Of a stretch of DNA of 52,108 bases, positions 34,816 through 42,810 are shown in pieces. Origin of the DNA: Acidobacteriota bacterium (GTDB lineage: Bacteria > Acidobacteriota > Vicinamibacteria > Vicinamibacterales > Fen-181). Location of the stretch: the NCBI GenBank assembly GCA_025363775.1, contig JANYLG010000187.1, positions 1 through 52,108 of the forward strand, in the 5' to 3' direction. The notes beneath the pieces are model-generated. The model did not search any database, was not told the DNA's origin, and worked only from the letters and a program-made list of their open reading frames with translations. The position numbers and the translations under genes are program-made. Numbering within the stretch: the first letter of the stretch is position 1; every line of letters starts with the position of its first letter.

Positions 34816-36051
34816 TCAGTGCGCCTCGCCGGCGGCCGGTTCGTGCTGGAACTCGCCGAGCGAGATCGGCACCGCGACCTTCAGCATCAGGGTGAAGACG
34901 AGGAAGCCCAGGGCGAACACCCCGGCCGCGACGCGCAACTCGGTCAGCGACGGTACGTATTCGTAGATCTCGCCGAGCGCGTCCGGCGTGAGCCCAGGGA
35001 TGATGAGTCCCATACCCTTGTCGATGTAACAGCCCGCGTACGTGGCCAGGCAGCCCAGGTTCAATGTCACCCAGTGCCGGCGCCCTGCCGGGATGATGAA
35101 CAGCAGGAATGCCGACAGGTTCAGCGCCACGGCCGTCCACGCATAGGGCACGAGCGTCCGGTGCTCGCCGAGCCCGGAAAACCAGTAGCGCGTGTACAGC
35201 AGGTGCTGCGTGTCGGAGTAGTACTCCTTGAACGCCTCCGCCCCGTGCAGGAACAGGGTGAGGAACATGGCGTAGGCCATCAACTCGGCGATCTTCGAGA
35301 TGGCCTGATCCTGGATCTCGAACCGCGTGAAGCGGCGGAGCACCTGGAAGAGGATCAGCAGGATGGCGGGCCCCGAGCAGAATGCCGACGCAAGGAACTG
35401 CGGCGCCAGGATCGACGAATTCCAGTAGGGCCGCGCGGCGAGGCCGTTGAAGAGGAACGCGGTGACCGTGTGGATGCCCACCGCCATCGGGATCGACAAC
35501 AGCACGAGCGGCGCCACGATCCGCGTGTCGTAGTGCCGGCCGTTGAACGCCCGGTAGACGATGTGCGTGACGACGACGAAGTTGATCGCAAAGTAGATGT
35601 TGAGCACCAGGACGTCCCAGGCCAGGATCGACCGCGGAAAGTTCAGGTGCCCCAGGCCCGGGATCAGATGCCAGAAGCGATCCGGCCTGCCGATGTCCAC
35701 CAGCACGAAGAGCAGGCACATCAGGATCGCGCTGACCGCCAGCAGTTCGCCGTAGATCACGATCTCGCGAATCGGCTTCCAGTCGTAGATGTAGGCCGGG
35801 ATCACGAGCACCACCGCGGCGGCCGCGACGCCGACCAGGAACGTGAAGTTCCCGATGTAGAACCCCCAGCTCACCTGGTCGCGCATCGCGGTGACCACCA
35901 GGCCCTCCGACACCTGCCGCGCGAAGGCCAGCGCGCCGGAGACGATCAGGACCGCCAGGAAGGCCAGCCAGGCCCAGTAGGCGGCGTTGCCACGCCGCAC
36001 CAGGCGGAAGCTCCCGGCCACGAAACGGGAAAACTGGCTCACGATGCTCAC
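34816..36051 (-). CDS. NrfD/PsrC-type quinol-interacting membrane subunit
   Basis: 411 residues with about ten transmembrane helices (first at WAWLAFLAVLIVSGALAFA). It belongs to the NrfD/PsrC/DsrP group, which exchanges electrons between the quinone pool and a periplasmic FeS subunit. Marks include VSWGFYIGNFTFLVGVAAAAV, the Asp-containing LFVLVDIGRPDRFWHLIP and the LNFPRSILAWDVLVLN loop. It is last in the five-gene operon, 7 bases after the FeS gene. With the FeS and tetraheme partners it forms an NrfBCD-like relay. Confidence 0.93.
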   Translation of the reverse strand: MSIVSQFSRFVAGSFRLVRRGNAAYWAWLAFLAVLIVSGALAFARQVSEGLVVTAMRDQVSWGFYIGNFTFLVGVAAAAVVLVIPAYIYDWKPIREIVIYGELLAVSAILMCLLFVLVDIGRPDRFWHLIPGLGHLNFPRSILAWDVLVLNIYFAINFVVVTHIVYRAFNGRHYDTRIVAPLVLLSIPMAVGIHTVTAFLFNGLAARPYWNSSILAPQFLASAFCSGPAILLILFQVLRRFTRFEIQDQAISKIAELMAYAMFLTLFLHGAEAFKEYYSDTQHLLYTRYWFSGLGEHRTLVPYAWTAVALNLSAFLLFIIPAGRRHWVTLNLGCLATYAGCYIDKGMGLIIPGLTPDALGEIYEYVPSLTELRVAAGVFALGFLVFTLMLKVAVPISLGEFQHEPAAGEAH

Positions 36052-36058
36052 GGCGTCC

Positions 36059-36937
36059 TCACGTTCCGTAGAAGTAGAAGAACTTGGGCATGGTGTTCAG
36101 TTCCTCCTTGAGGACGAGCACCCGCTTGTTCTCGATCACGTACCGGATCTCGCTCTTCGGATCCAGAAGGTTGCCGAACTTCCGCGCACCGACCGGGCAC
36201 ACCTCGACGCACGCCGGGTAGCGCCCCACACGCACGCGCTGGATGCAGAAGGTGCACTTCTCGACGACGCCCTTGGAACGCGGCCGGTTGCCCAGGTAGT
36301 GCGTCTTCGTGTTCAGGTGGTCGCGGGGGATGGTCGGCTCGGCCCAGTTGAAGTGCCGCGCGCCGTACGGGCACGCGGCCATGCAATAGCGACAGCCCAC
36401 GCACCAGTCGTAGTCGATGACGACGATCCCGTCCGGCTCGGTCCAGGTGGCGCCAGTCGGGCAGACTTTCGTGCACGGCGCGTTCCGGCACTGCTGGCAC
36501 GCCACCGGCACGTAGAAATGCCCCTCCTGCGGAACCTCCGCCGGCTGGTAGTAGGGATCGGACTCCGAGAAGTCGATCCCCTTATCCTTGTTCATCCCGA
36601 GGACGCGGATCCACTGCACCTCGGGGTCGCGTGACTGGTTGTTCTCCTCGACACACGCGTAGACACAGCGCCGGCAGCCGATGCAACGCGACAGGTCGAG
36701 CGCGTACGCGAAGGTCACGCCCTGGATCGGCGGGGTATCCGCCACGGCGACCGCGGTACCGAACCGCTTGGTGTAGTCCTTCTCGAGGTCCTCGAGCAGG
36801 GCAGCCAGACGCTCCCGGGGCAGCTCGCGCAGGCGCTTGGGGCCGCAAGCCGTGAGAATGAAGCCGGCGGCCGCCGCTGCCGCCACCGACGCAAACTGCC
36901 GGCGCGAGACGGCCGGGGGGCGTTTCTCAGGGTCCAT
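36059..36937 (-). CDS. Tat-exported 4x[4Fe-4S] ferredoxin-like subunit (NrfC/DsrO-like)
   Basis: 292 residues. A twin-arginine signal SRRQFASVAAAAAAGFI (about 13-30) ends in a TACG lipobox-like site. Four Cys clusters follow: CIGCRRCVYAC, CQQCRNAPCTKVCP, CVGCRYCMAACPYG and CTFCIQRVRVGRYPACVEVCP, enough for four [4Fe-4S] centres. It shuttles electrons between the NrfD-like subunit and the cytochrome. Of two in-frame ATGs (36943, 36937) I prefer 36937, since GGAGG at 36944-36948 is 6 bases before it and touches the other. The open frame upstream is antisense to nothing and non-family. Confidence 0.94.
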   Translation of the reverse strand: MDPEKRPPAVSRRQFASVAAAAAAGFILTACGPKRLRELPRERLAALLEDLEKDYTKRFGTAVAVADTPPIQGVTFAYALDLSRCIGCRRCVYACVEENNQSRDPEVQWIRVLGMNKDKGIDFSESDPYYQPAEVPQEGHFYVPVACQQCRNAPCTKVCPTGATWTEPDGIVVIDYDWCVGCRYCMAACPYGARHFNWAEPTIPRDHLNTKTHYLGNRPRSKGVVEKCTFCIQRVRVGRYPACVEVCPVGARKFGNLLDPKSEIRYVIENKRVLVLKEELNTMPKFFYFYGT

Positions 36938-36951
36938 CGACATCCTCCGGC

Positions 36952-37491
36952 CTACTTGGCGGCCGACGGCCGCGCCGGGGCCGGCTTGGGCGTCACCGCG
37001 CGGAACCGCGGCTGGTGCGGGTTGTGGCAGTGCGCGCAGAGCAGGTACCCCTTGTGCCCGTTCCACTCGCCCGTCCGGCGCCCGTGGACGCCGGCGCGCC
37101 AGTCGCGCAGTTTCTCGCCGTGGCACTGACCGCAGAGGAGGTACGACTGTTCGAACGGGACCTTCTCCCCGCTGGCCAGGTGGAGCCAATCCCGGTTGTC
37201 CGGGTCGTGGCAGTCGAGGCACCATCGGTGCTGCTCATCGTGCGCGAGCACGATGTCGCCGTGCATGTCGGCGAGCGGCCGGCGCACCCGGTTGACCTTC
37301 AGGGTCGCGTGGCAGCTCGTGCACGGGAAAATGCCATCGGTGAACGGGGGCGGTGGAACCTCGACCCGCTCTTCAGCGCGGGGCGGGCCGGCACGCGGCA
37401 GGGGCGCCGGCGAGAAATGCTGGGCGAGCGCCACAGGCGCCGCGGCCGGTGCGACCAGCGCCAGCGCCAGCGTCATCACGCACAACCTCAT
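36952..37491 (-). CDS. periplasmic tetraheme cytochrome c
   Basis: 179 residues with a cleavable signal (about 1-23). Four CxxCH motifs occur: CTSCH (57-61), CLDCH (91-95), CGQCH (120-124) and CAHCH (152-156). Extra His residues at 77, 84, 88, 136 and 146 could be distal ligands, suggesting bis-His low-potential hemes. The C-terminus is Pro/Ala/Lys-rich. It lies 14 bases before the FeS gene. It would be the electron acceptor or donor of the module; no terminal reductase gene is in the operon. Confidence 0.93.
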   Translation of the reverse strand: MRLCVMTLALALVAPAAAPVALAQHFSPAPLPRAGPPRAEERVEVPPPPFTDGIFPCTSCHATLKVNRVRRPLADMHGDIVLAHDEQHRWCLDCHDPDNRDWLHLASGEKVPFEQSYLLCGQCHGEKLRDWRAGVHGRRTGEWNGHKGYLLCAHCHNPHQPRFRAVTPKPAPARPSAAK

Positions 37492-37504
37492 GGTATGCCC
37501 CTCG

Positions 37505-37975
37505 TCAGGCGCTGCGGTGATCGACGACCCGCTGAACCTCGCGCAGCCACATCGCCTGAAACACCTGCAAGCGCTGCCCGATCACCGCGGCCAGGTTTCG
37601 CGTCACCGCGTGGCCCGCCTCGGGACGGGTCGCGAAGTAGTCGAGCAACGCCGCCCGCGAGAGGCCGAGCAGTTCGGTCTCCACCAGCGCGGTGGCCTTC
37701 AGGGTGAAGCGGTGCGGCGGGATGAGCGCCGACCAGCCCACCGTCTCACCGGGTTGCCGCTCTTCGACCAGGACGTCCTCGTCCCGCCCGCCAACCTGAA
37801 GCGGGAGCGTGAGCGCCACCCGGCCTCGCTCGACCAGGAACAGCGTCTCGGCGTCGTCCCCCAGCGAGAACAGCACGGCGCCGCTCTGCAGGTGAACCCG
37901 CGAACCGAGGTTGAGTATCGCCGCGGCGTCGGTCTCGGCGACGCCGCGAAGGAGCTCAGGCAGACCGCTCGTCAT
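37505..37975 (-). CDS. cyclic-nucleotide-binding-like domain protein lacking HTH
   Basis: 156 residues, almost entirely a CRP-type cupin domain: LQSGAVLFSLGDDAETLFLVERGRVALTL and LVEERQPGETVGWSALIPPHRFTLKATALVETELLGLSRAAL. The usual phosphate-binding cassette (RxE...RxA) is altered (PGETVGWSALIPPHRFTLKA), so cNMP binding is uncertain. The protein ends after the dimerisation-type helix, with no DNA-binding domain. It is second in the electron-transfer operon. It may be a standalone redox or ligand sensor acting on a partner protein; inference only. Confidence 0.87.
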   Translation of the reverse strand: MTSGLPELLRGVAETDAAAILNLGSRVHLQSGAVLFSLGDDAETLFLVERGRVALTLPLQVGGRDEDVLVEERQPGETVGWSALIPPHRFTLKATALVETELLGLSRAALLDYFATRPEAGHAVTRNLAAVIGQRLQVFQAMWLREVQRVVDHRSA

Positions 37976-37988
37976 GGCGTGTCACCTC

Positions 37989-38324
37989 TCAGTGGGCGAG
38001 CGGGGACATCGTGCGGCTGTGGAGCGACGCGCTCGACGGCTGGTTGATGAACGACTCGGCTGCCGCCTGTTCCAGCCTCACGTGCCGCTCGATCTGCAGC
38101 AGGAGCACGTCGAGTGGAACCGGCTGGTGCGGCGGGAGCCCGGTGCCGGCCGCGAAGAACCGTGGCGTCCCCATCGAGACCGTCAGCGGGTGGGCCTCCG
38201 CCGCCTTCGCCAGGATCTCGCCTTCCGCGCGACCAGGCTCGCCTCGAGTCGCGGCCCCGAACGCCAGCGCTGCCGCCGCGACGCCGAGCATGCTCAAGCA
38301 CAAACCCATCAGGAACATCTCCAT
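37989..38324 (-). CDS. small membrane-anchored protein, first gene of the electron-transfer operon
   Basis: 111 residues, family not recognised. One N-terminal transmembrane helix (MFLMGLCLSMLGVAAAALAFGA) is followed by a soluble region with MGTPRFFAAGTGLPPHQPVPLDVLLLQIERHVRLEQAAAESF, predicted amphipathic helix, and a His/Ser-rich tail. No Cys, so not a heme or FeS protein. It starts 17 bases after the inferred sigma-54 transcription start, with AGGAGG as ribosome-binding site. Being promoter-proximal, it may assist assembly of the complex. Confidence 0.75.
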   Translation of the reverse strand: MEMFLMGLCLSMLGVAAAALAFGAATRGEPGRAEGEILAKAAEAHPLTVSMGTPRFFAAGTGLPPHQPVPLDVLLLQIERHVRLEQAAAESFINQPSSASLHSRTMSPLAH

Positions 38325-38352
38325 GTCGTCCCTCCTGTCGCCTCGGCCATAC

Positions 38353-38367
38353 GCAGTTTTGGTGCCA
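38353..38367 (-). promoter_or_regulatory. sigma-54 promoter TGGCACC-N4-CTGC
   Basis: On the minus strand TGGCACC (38367-38361), AAAA, CTGC (38356-38353) keeps the GG and GC doublets at the canonical spacing of the -24/-12 consensus TGGCACG-N4-TTGC. Inferred start is near 38341. The adjacent NtrC-type gene supplies the matching activator. Confidence 0.7.
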
Positions 38368-38432
38368 GCGCAACTTCGCCGTATCCCGAGGGAATTGCGA
38401 CAGAGACCCGCATCCTCCCGGCTGCTCCTGCC

Positions 38433-38515
38433 AACCTGTCAGGCCAGGACTGCCGAACCGTCAGGCGCGGGGCAAGGCTGGATCACCCGTTGACCCCTGA
38501 GACGGAACCTGTCAG
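38433..38515. promoter_or_regulatory. three AACC(T)GTCAG repeats, candidate activator-binding sites
   Basis: Copies are at 38433-38442 (AACCTGTCAG), 38456-38465 (AACCGTCAGG) and 38506-38515 (AACCTGTCAG). They lie about 90-175 bases upstream of the sigma-54 start, the usual range for enhancer sites. The first extends to CCTGTCAGG, an odd palindrome. Confidence 0.5.
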
Positions 38516-38541
38516 TATTCCGGCGTTCCGCCCACAACTCC

Positions 38542-40410
38542 ATGAGCGTGCGCTTCAGCGGCATGACGGTCGGTCTGGCTGCGGGAATCACGATTGCCGT
38601 CGCGACGGTGTGCGGTGGCGGGGCGTACGTGTACTCGCTCCATCATTTCCAGAGCCTGCTCGACACCGCCCGGACCACGGCCCTCGCCGAAGGCGAGTTG
38701 ATCCGCGCGGCGCTCGAGCACCAGATGATGGAGAACGACCGCAGCCTGATCGCGCGGATGATCCAGACCTTTGGCGCGCAGCCGCGCGTCGAGCAGGTCG
38801 TGTTGCTCGATCGAACGGGCACCGAACGCTACTCGAGTGTCCCGCCAGGCTCGAACGCGGACCTGTCGATCGGCTCGCCCACCTGCCAGGCCTGCCACCA
38901 GTTCCCGCCCGACCGACGCGCGCAGACCCGCGTCATCGAGACCCGCGGCGGCACGGTCCTGCGGACGGTCGTCCCGTTCCGCAATCGCGAACCGTGCCAC
39001 GCCTGCCACGACCCGGGCCGGCGCATCAACGGGGTCCTGATCCTCGACATCAACGTCGGCGACGTGCGCGAGTCGATGAACCGCGACCTCCGGTGGATGG
39101 TGGCAGGAACGGGCGGGATCACGCTGCTGCTCGTGACGGCCATTGCCCTTGTGGTCCGCTTCGTGGTCATCGGGCGCCTCCAGAAGTTCGAGACGACAGC
39201 CCGACTGATCGCGGCCGGCGACCTGGAGCGCCGGGTGCCGGCGGGCGGGTCGGACACCATCTCGTGGCTGGCCCGCGAGTTCAACGCGATGGCGGACTCG
39301 GTCACGGGCCTGCTCGGCGAGGTGCGCAGCCAGCGCGAGCGTCTCGAGACGATCATCAACGCCATCGACGACGGCATCGCCGTCCTGGACGCGGATCGGA
39401 GGATCATCGCCGCCAACGACGCGTTCATCGCGAGAACGGGCCACTCGCGGGCGCAGATGGTGGGCTGCAACTGCCGCGAGGGCGCCGCGGGCTTGTGCAA
39501 CGAGCGACACTGCCTGACGCAGGCGTGCCTCACGTCCGGCGAACGCCAGGTACGCATCTGCGAGCGCCAGGCGGACGACGGGACGTCGTCATGGGAGGAG
39601 GTCCACGCCTCGCCCATCCTGGCGGCGGGAGGCGGCGTGTCGTACGTCGTCGAAGTGTGGCGGGACATCTCAGACCGGCGGGCGGCCGAGGCTCGCCTGG
39701 CCGAGTCACACCGCCTCGCATCGCTCGGCCTGCTCGCCTCCGGTTTCTCCCACGAGCTGAACACACCGCTCGCCACCGTCCTGACCTGTGTCGAGGCGAT
39801 TCTCCGCGAAGCCAGGACCGGTCCCGACCCCGCGCCGGATGCCGGCGCCATCGCCGAGAGCGCGGCCATCGCGCGCGATCAGGTGCTCCGCTGTCGCAGC
39901 ATCACGCAGCACTTCCTCCGCCTTTCCCGCGGGGAGGCCTCGCCGGGAGACATCGTCGATCTCCAGGGCGCGATCGCATCGGTGGAGCGCCTCATCGCGC
40001 CGACCGCGCGCGATCACTCGGTTCGCGTCGAGGTGGAACCGTCCGCCAGCGTCTCGCGGGTGCGCGCCGACGAAGCCGAACTCCAGCACGCGCTGACCAA
40101 CCTGATCCTGAACGCCATCCAGGCGTCCCGGCCAGGCGGGCGGGTGGTCATCAGGGTCGTGGCCGGGGACCCGGTCCGCGTCCAGGTCGAGGACCGGGGT
40201 TGTGGCATCGCGCCGGAACACCAGAAACGGATCTTCGAGCCGTTCTTCAGCCTGCGGAAGGGTGGCACGGGACTCGGGCTGTTCCTGTCGCTGAACTTCG
40301 TTCGGCGCTGGGGAGGCGACATCCTCGTCCGGAGCGAGCCAGGCGCCGGCGCCACCTTCGAGATCGTGCTGCCGCCCCTGCAACGCGCGGTGGTCCAGGA
40401 AGACGCATGA
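38542..40410 (+). CDS. histidine kinase with periplasmic c-heme motifs and Cys-rich PAS
   Basis: 622 residues. A first transmembrane helix (about 8-30) and second (about 189-213) bracket a periplasmic domain with two heme-c sites, CQACH (115-119) and CHACH (152-156). Then comes a HAMP domain (about 212-265). A PAS domain (about 270-375) holds five Cys (309, 311, 319, 324, 329). HisKA has His404 in ASGFSHELNTPLATV, and the ATPase has N, G1 and G2 boxes ending GTGLGLFLSLNFVRRWGGD. It probably reads redox state or a small ligand through heme. The stop overlaps the regulator start in ATGA. Signal is inferred. Confidence 0.92.
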   Translation: MSVRFSGMTVGLAAGITIAVATVCGGGAYVYSLHHFQSLLDTARTTALAEGELIRAALEHQMMENDRSLIARMIQTFGAQPRVEQVVLLDRTGTERYSSVPPGSNADLSIGSPTCQACHQFPPDRRAQTRVIETRGGTVLRTVVPFRNREPCHACHDPGRRINGVLILDINVGDVRESMNRDLRWMVAGTGGITLLLVTAIALVVRFVVIGRLQKFETTARLIAAGDLERRVPAGGSDTISWLAREFNAMADSVTGLLGEVRSQRERLETIINAIDDGIAVLDADRRIIAANDAFIARTGHSRAQMVGCNCREGAAGLCNERHCLTQACLTSGERQVRICERQADDGTSSWEEVHASPILAAGGGVSYVVEVWRDISDRRAAEARLAESHRLASLGLLASGFSHELNTPLATVLTCVEAILREARTGPDPAPDAGAIAESAAIARDQVLRCRSITQHFLRLSRGEASPGDIVDLQGAIASVERLIAPTARDHSVRVEVEPSASVSRVRADEAELQHALTNLILNAIQASRPGGRVVIRVVAGDPVRVQVEDRGCGIAPEHQKRIFEPFFSLRKGGTGLGLFLSLNFVRRWGGDILVRSEPGAGATFEIVLPPLQRAVVQEDA

Positions 40411-41771
40411 TCAAGTCCCATCCTGCGATCTTCCTCGTTGACGACGACGACGTATTCCGCATGGTGATCGGCGGCGAATTGAAGCGGCTGGGCTTCGTCG
40501 TGGCAGGAGCCGGATCGGGCGCCGAGGCAATCCAGCGGGTTCCCGAGCTCGAGCCGGATGTCGTGCTGCTCGACCTCCAGTTGCCGGACGTCAGCGGGCT
40601 CGACGTGCTGAAGGCCATCCGGGAGCGATGCCCGTCGACCGAGGTCATCATGCTCACGGGGCATGGATCGATCGACACGGCGATCGAGTCGATCCGGATC
40701 GGGGCGTTCGACTACGTCGTGAAACCCTGCCCGCTGGCCGAGCTGGAGATGCGGATCCACCGCGCGATCGAGCGTCAGGCCCTTCGCCGCCGCACGAATC
40801 TCCTCGAGCGCGCCCTGACGCCCGCCGACCCGGGCGGCTCCTTCGTGGGCGAGAGCCTCGAGTTCAAGGGCATGCTGGCCCTGATTGATCGCGTCGCGCC
40901 GACCGACTCCACGGTGCTGATCACCGGCGAGACCGGCTGCGGCAAGGAGATGATCGCGAAGCTGCTGCACGCCCGGAGCCCGCGGCGGGCACGGCCGTTC
41001 GTCGTCGTCGAGTGCGCCGCCCTCCAGGAGTCACTGCTCCAGAGTGAGCTGTTCGGCCACGAGCGCGGAGCGTTCACGGGAGCCGATCGCGCGAAGCCCG
41101 GCTTGTTCGAGGTCGCGCACGGCGGGACAATCTTCCTGGATGAGATCGGCGAGGTGAGCCTGGCGACCCAGGTCAAGCTGCTGCGGGTGCTCGATACCTC
41201 GACGTTCCGGCACGTCGGCGGCACGAGCGAGATCCGGGTGGACGCCCGCGTGCTGGCGGCGACGAACCGGAAGCTGGGCGCGATGGTCGTCCAGGGGCTG
41301 TTCAGAGAGGACCTGTACTATCGGCTGCGAACCATCACCCTCGACGTGCCGCCGCTGCGGGCGCGTCCAGGCGACGTGGAACTGCTGGCCATGCATTTCG
41401 CCCGCACCTTCAACGAACGCTTCGGGTCGCACAAGCGGATCGGACCGGAGGCGCTCGGCGCGCTCCAACGCCACGACTGGCCCGGCAATGTTCGTGAGCT
41501 GCTGCACGCCGTCGAGGCGGCTGTCATCGTCTGCGACGGCGAGGAAATCCAGCCGCACCACCTGCCGGGCGGCCTTGGGACGGCGCTCGCAGGGCGATCG
41601 GCCGGCTCCTCCGCCACCGGGCCATTCCCGACGCTCGCGGAACTCGAGAGATCCCACATCGAAACGGCGCTGCGCACCATGAATGGACATCGTGGAAACG
41701 CCGCAAGAATCTTGGGCATCAGCGAACGGAATCTCTATCGCAAGCTTCGAGAGTACAACCTGCTGGGATGA
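40407..41771 (+). CDS. NtrC-family sigma-54-dependent response regulator
   Basis: 454 residues. Receiver domain (1-125) with acidic Asp12-15 and phosphoacceptor Asp56 (VVLLDLQLPDVSG). AAA+ domain (about 148-385): Walker A GETGCGKE, GAFTGA sigma-54 contact loop in HERGAFTGADRA, Walker B GGTIFLDEIGE, and R-finger region. Fis-type HTH at the end (GNAARILGISERNLYRKLREYNL). ATG at 40407 is coupled to the kinase stop. It is the expected activator of the sigma-54 promoter at 38353-38367. Confidence 0.96.
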   Translation: MIKSHPAIFLVDDDDVFRMVIGGELKRLGFVVAGAGSGAEAIQRVPELEPDVVLLDLQLPDVSGLDVLKAIRERCPSTEVIMLTGHGSIDTAIESIRIGAFDYVVKPCPLAELEMRIHRAIERQALRRRTNLLERALTPADPGGSFVGESLEFKGMLALIDRVAPTDSTVLITGETGCGKEMIAKLLHARSPRRARPFVVVECAALQESLLQSELFGHERGAFTGADRAKPGLFEVAHGGTIFLDEIGEVSLATQVKLLRVLDTSTFRHVGGTSEIRVDARVLAATNRKLGAMVVQGLFREDLYYRLRTITLDVPPLRARPGDVELLAMHFARTFNERFGSHKRIGPEALGALQRHDWPGNVRELLHAVEAAVIVCDGEEIQPHHLPGGLGTALAGRSAGSSATGPFPTLAELERSHIETALRTMNGHRGNAARILGISERNLYRKLREYNLLG

Positions 41772-41818
41772 ATCCGTGCATGCCACCGGCATCCAGAACG
41801 CCGCCGTGTGTTCGCTCG

Positions 41819-42427
41819 CTATCTCCCGGTGATCTTCACCTCGGTCAGCCGCACCGGCTCGGTACCGTAGTTCTCAATCTCGATCCTCTTCTGCTTCTTG
41901 TCGTAGCTCACTTTGGCCAGGGTGGCCAGCTTCCCCTCGCCGACGCCGTTCCTGCCCAGGTGGATCTCGCACAGCATGAACTCGTACTCACGCGACCGCG
42001 GATTGGCACGGGCCTCCCAGAAGCTGATGGGCCGGTCCGTCGCAAAGATCACGCGGTAGCCGCCGTCCTCGCCCGGCTGCCATCGTGCGTAGTAGATATT
42101 CCACGCCAGCTCCCCCGGTGCGTTGAGGAAGCCCGCTCTCGGCTTGATGCCCTGCAGCGTCGACAGGAGCTTCTCCGAGCCTTTCTGGACGAGGACGTCG
42201 AGCAACGTGTCGTGTTCGCCGCTGGTGGACCACCGCTCGATCGTGATGTCCACCGTGCCGGCCATTGCCGGACCGACGCCGCTCATGTTCACGGCGAATG
42301 CGGTGAGATGGAGTGGAAGGGATGGCTCGTCCGTCTGGGCACTGGCAGGACGGACATTCGCTGCCAGGGCCAGTGTGCCGCAGATGCCGCCAATGACGGC
42401 CAGCCGAATTCTCGAGCGACGCAACAT
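41819..42427 (-). CDS. exported hypothetical protein, 202 aa
   Basis: Family not recognised by name. A signal peptide ends near ASAQ (about residue 31). The mature part is beta-rich: LPLHLTAFAVNMSGVGPAMAGTVDITIERW, LAWNIYYARW, GGYRVIFATDRPISFWEARANPRSREYEFMLCEIHL, and IENYGTEPVRLTEVKI. One Cys remains in the mature part. It is tail-to-tail with the regulator and divergent from the TonB receptor. Likely periplasmic; function unknown. Confidence 0.8.
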   Translation of the reverse strand: MLRRSRIRLAVIGGICGTLALAANVRPASAQTDEPSLPLHLTAFAVNMSGVGPAMAGTVDITIERWSTSGEHDTLLDVLVQKGSEKLLSTLQGIKPRAGFLNAPGELAWNIYYARWQPGEDGGYRVIFATDRPISFWEARANPRSREYEFMLCEIHLGRNGVGEGKLATLAKVSYDKKQKRIEIENYGTEPVRLTEVKITGR

Positions 42428-42500
42428 TCGAACCTCCTCCTGACGTGGGGCTCCCGCCCGGTGGGTGGCGCGCCGAACACCTCAAGCGCCGCCTCCTGTT

Positions 42501-42644
42501 ATGACGCGGAAGCCCAGAATTCGGTTCCGGGAAAGCAGCGCAACTTACCTGAATGGCCCGCTCGCCTACGGTCCGTTCTGGGGCCCGTATCCGTACTACG
42601 GCGCGGTTCCAACGAGAGCGTCGTGGATGCCCGCAGCGACCTGA
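42501..42644 (+). pseudogene. 47-codon relic of a Tyr/Pro/Gly-rich exported protein
   Basis: The frame encodes LNGPLAYGPFWGPYPYYGA, a composition typical of exported Gly/Tyr/Pro-rich envelope proteins, in a frame otherwise too short to be functional. No ribosome-binding site. It could be chance, though the aromatic periodicity is unusual in GC-rich noise. Confidence 0.35.
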
Positions 42645-42707
42645 TACTCCTACGGACGGGCAGGTTTCGACTGCCGACGCGCGGGAGGACAGGCCGCGTT
42701 GGAGCCA

Positions 42708-42736
42708 TTGACAATCGAACCCCACGGCGTTACTAA
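42708..42736 (+). promoter_or_regulatory. candidate promoter TTGACA-N17-TACTAA
   Basis: A perfect -35 TTGACA at 42708-42713 lies 17 bases before TACTAA, in an AT-rich patch (TACTAATACAATATT). TACAAT at 42737-42742 is an alternative -10 with too long a spacer. Confidence 0.5.
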
Positions 42737-42810
42737 TACAATATTCACATCTCACAGATCGTTCCCGGTTTCAGATGATGCTGATGCATGCACAGCACGG
42801 GAGGCACTTC

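Larger units (their letters stand above)
42428..42810. other. 383-base divergent region upstream of the TonB receptor
   Basis: Holds the relic listed separately and the receptor promoter (42708-42736). Beyond these I see no gene or repeat. Confidence 0.5.
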
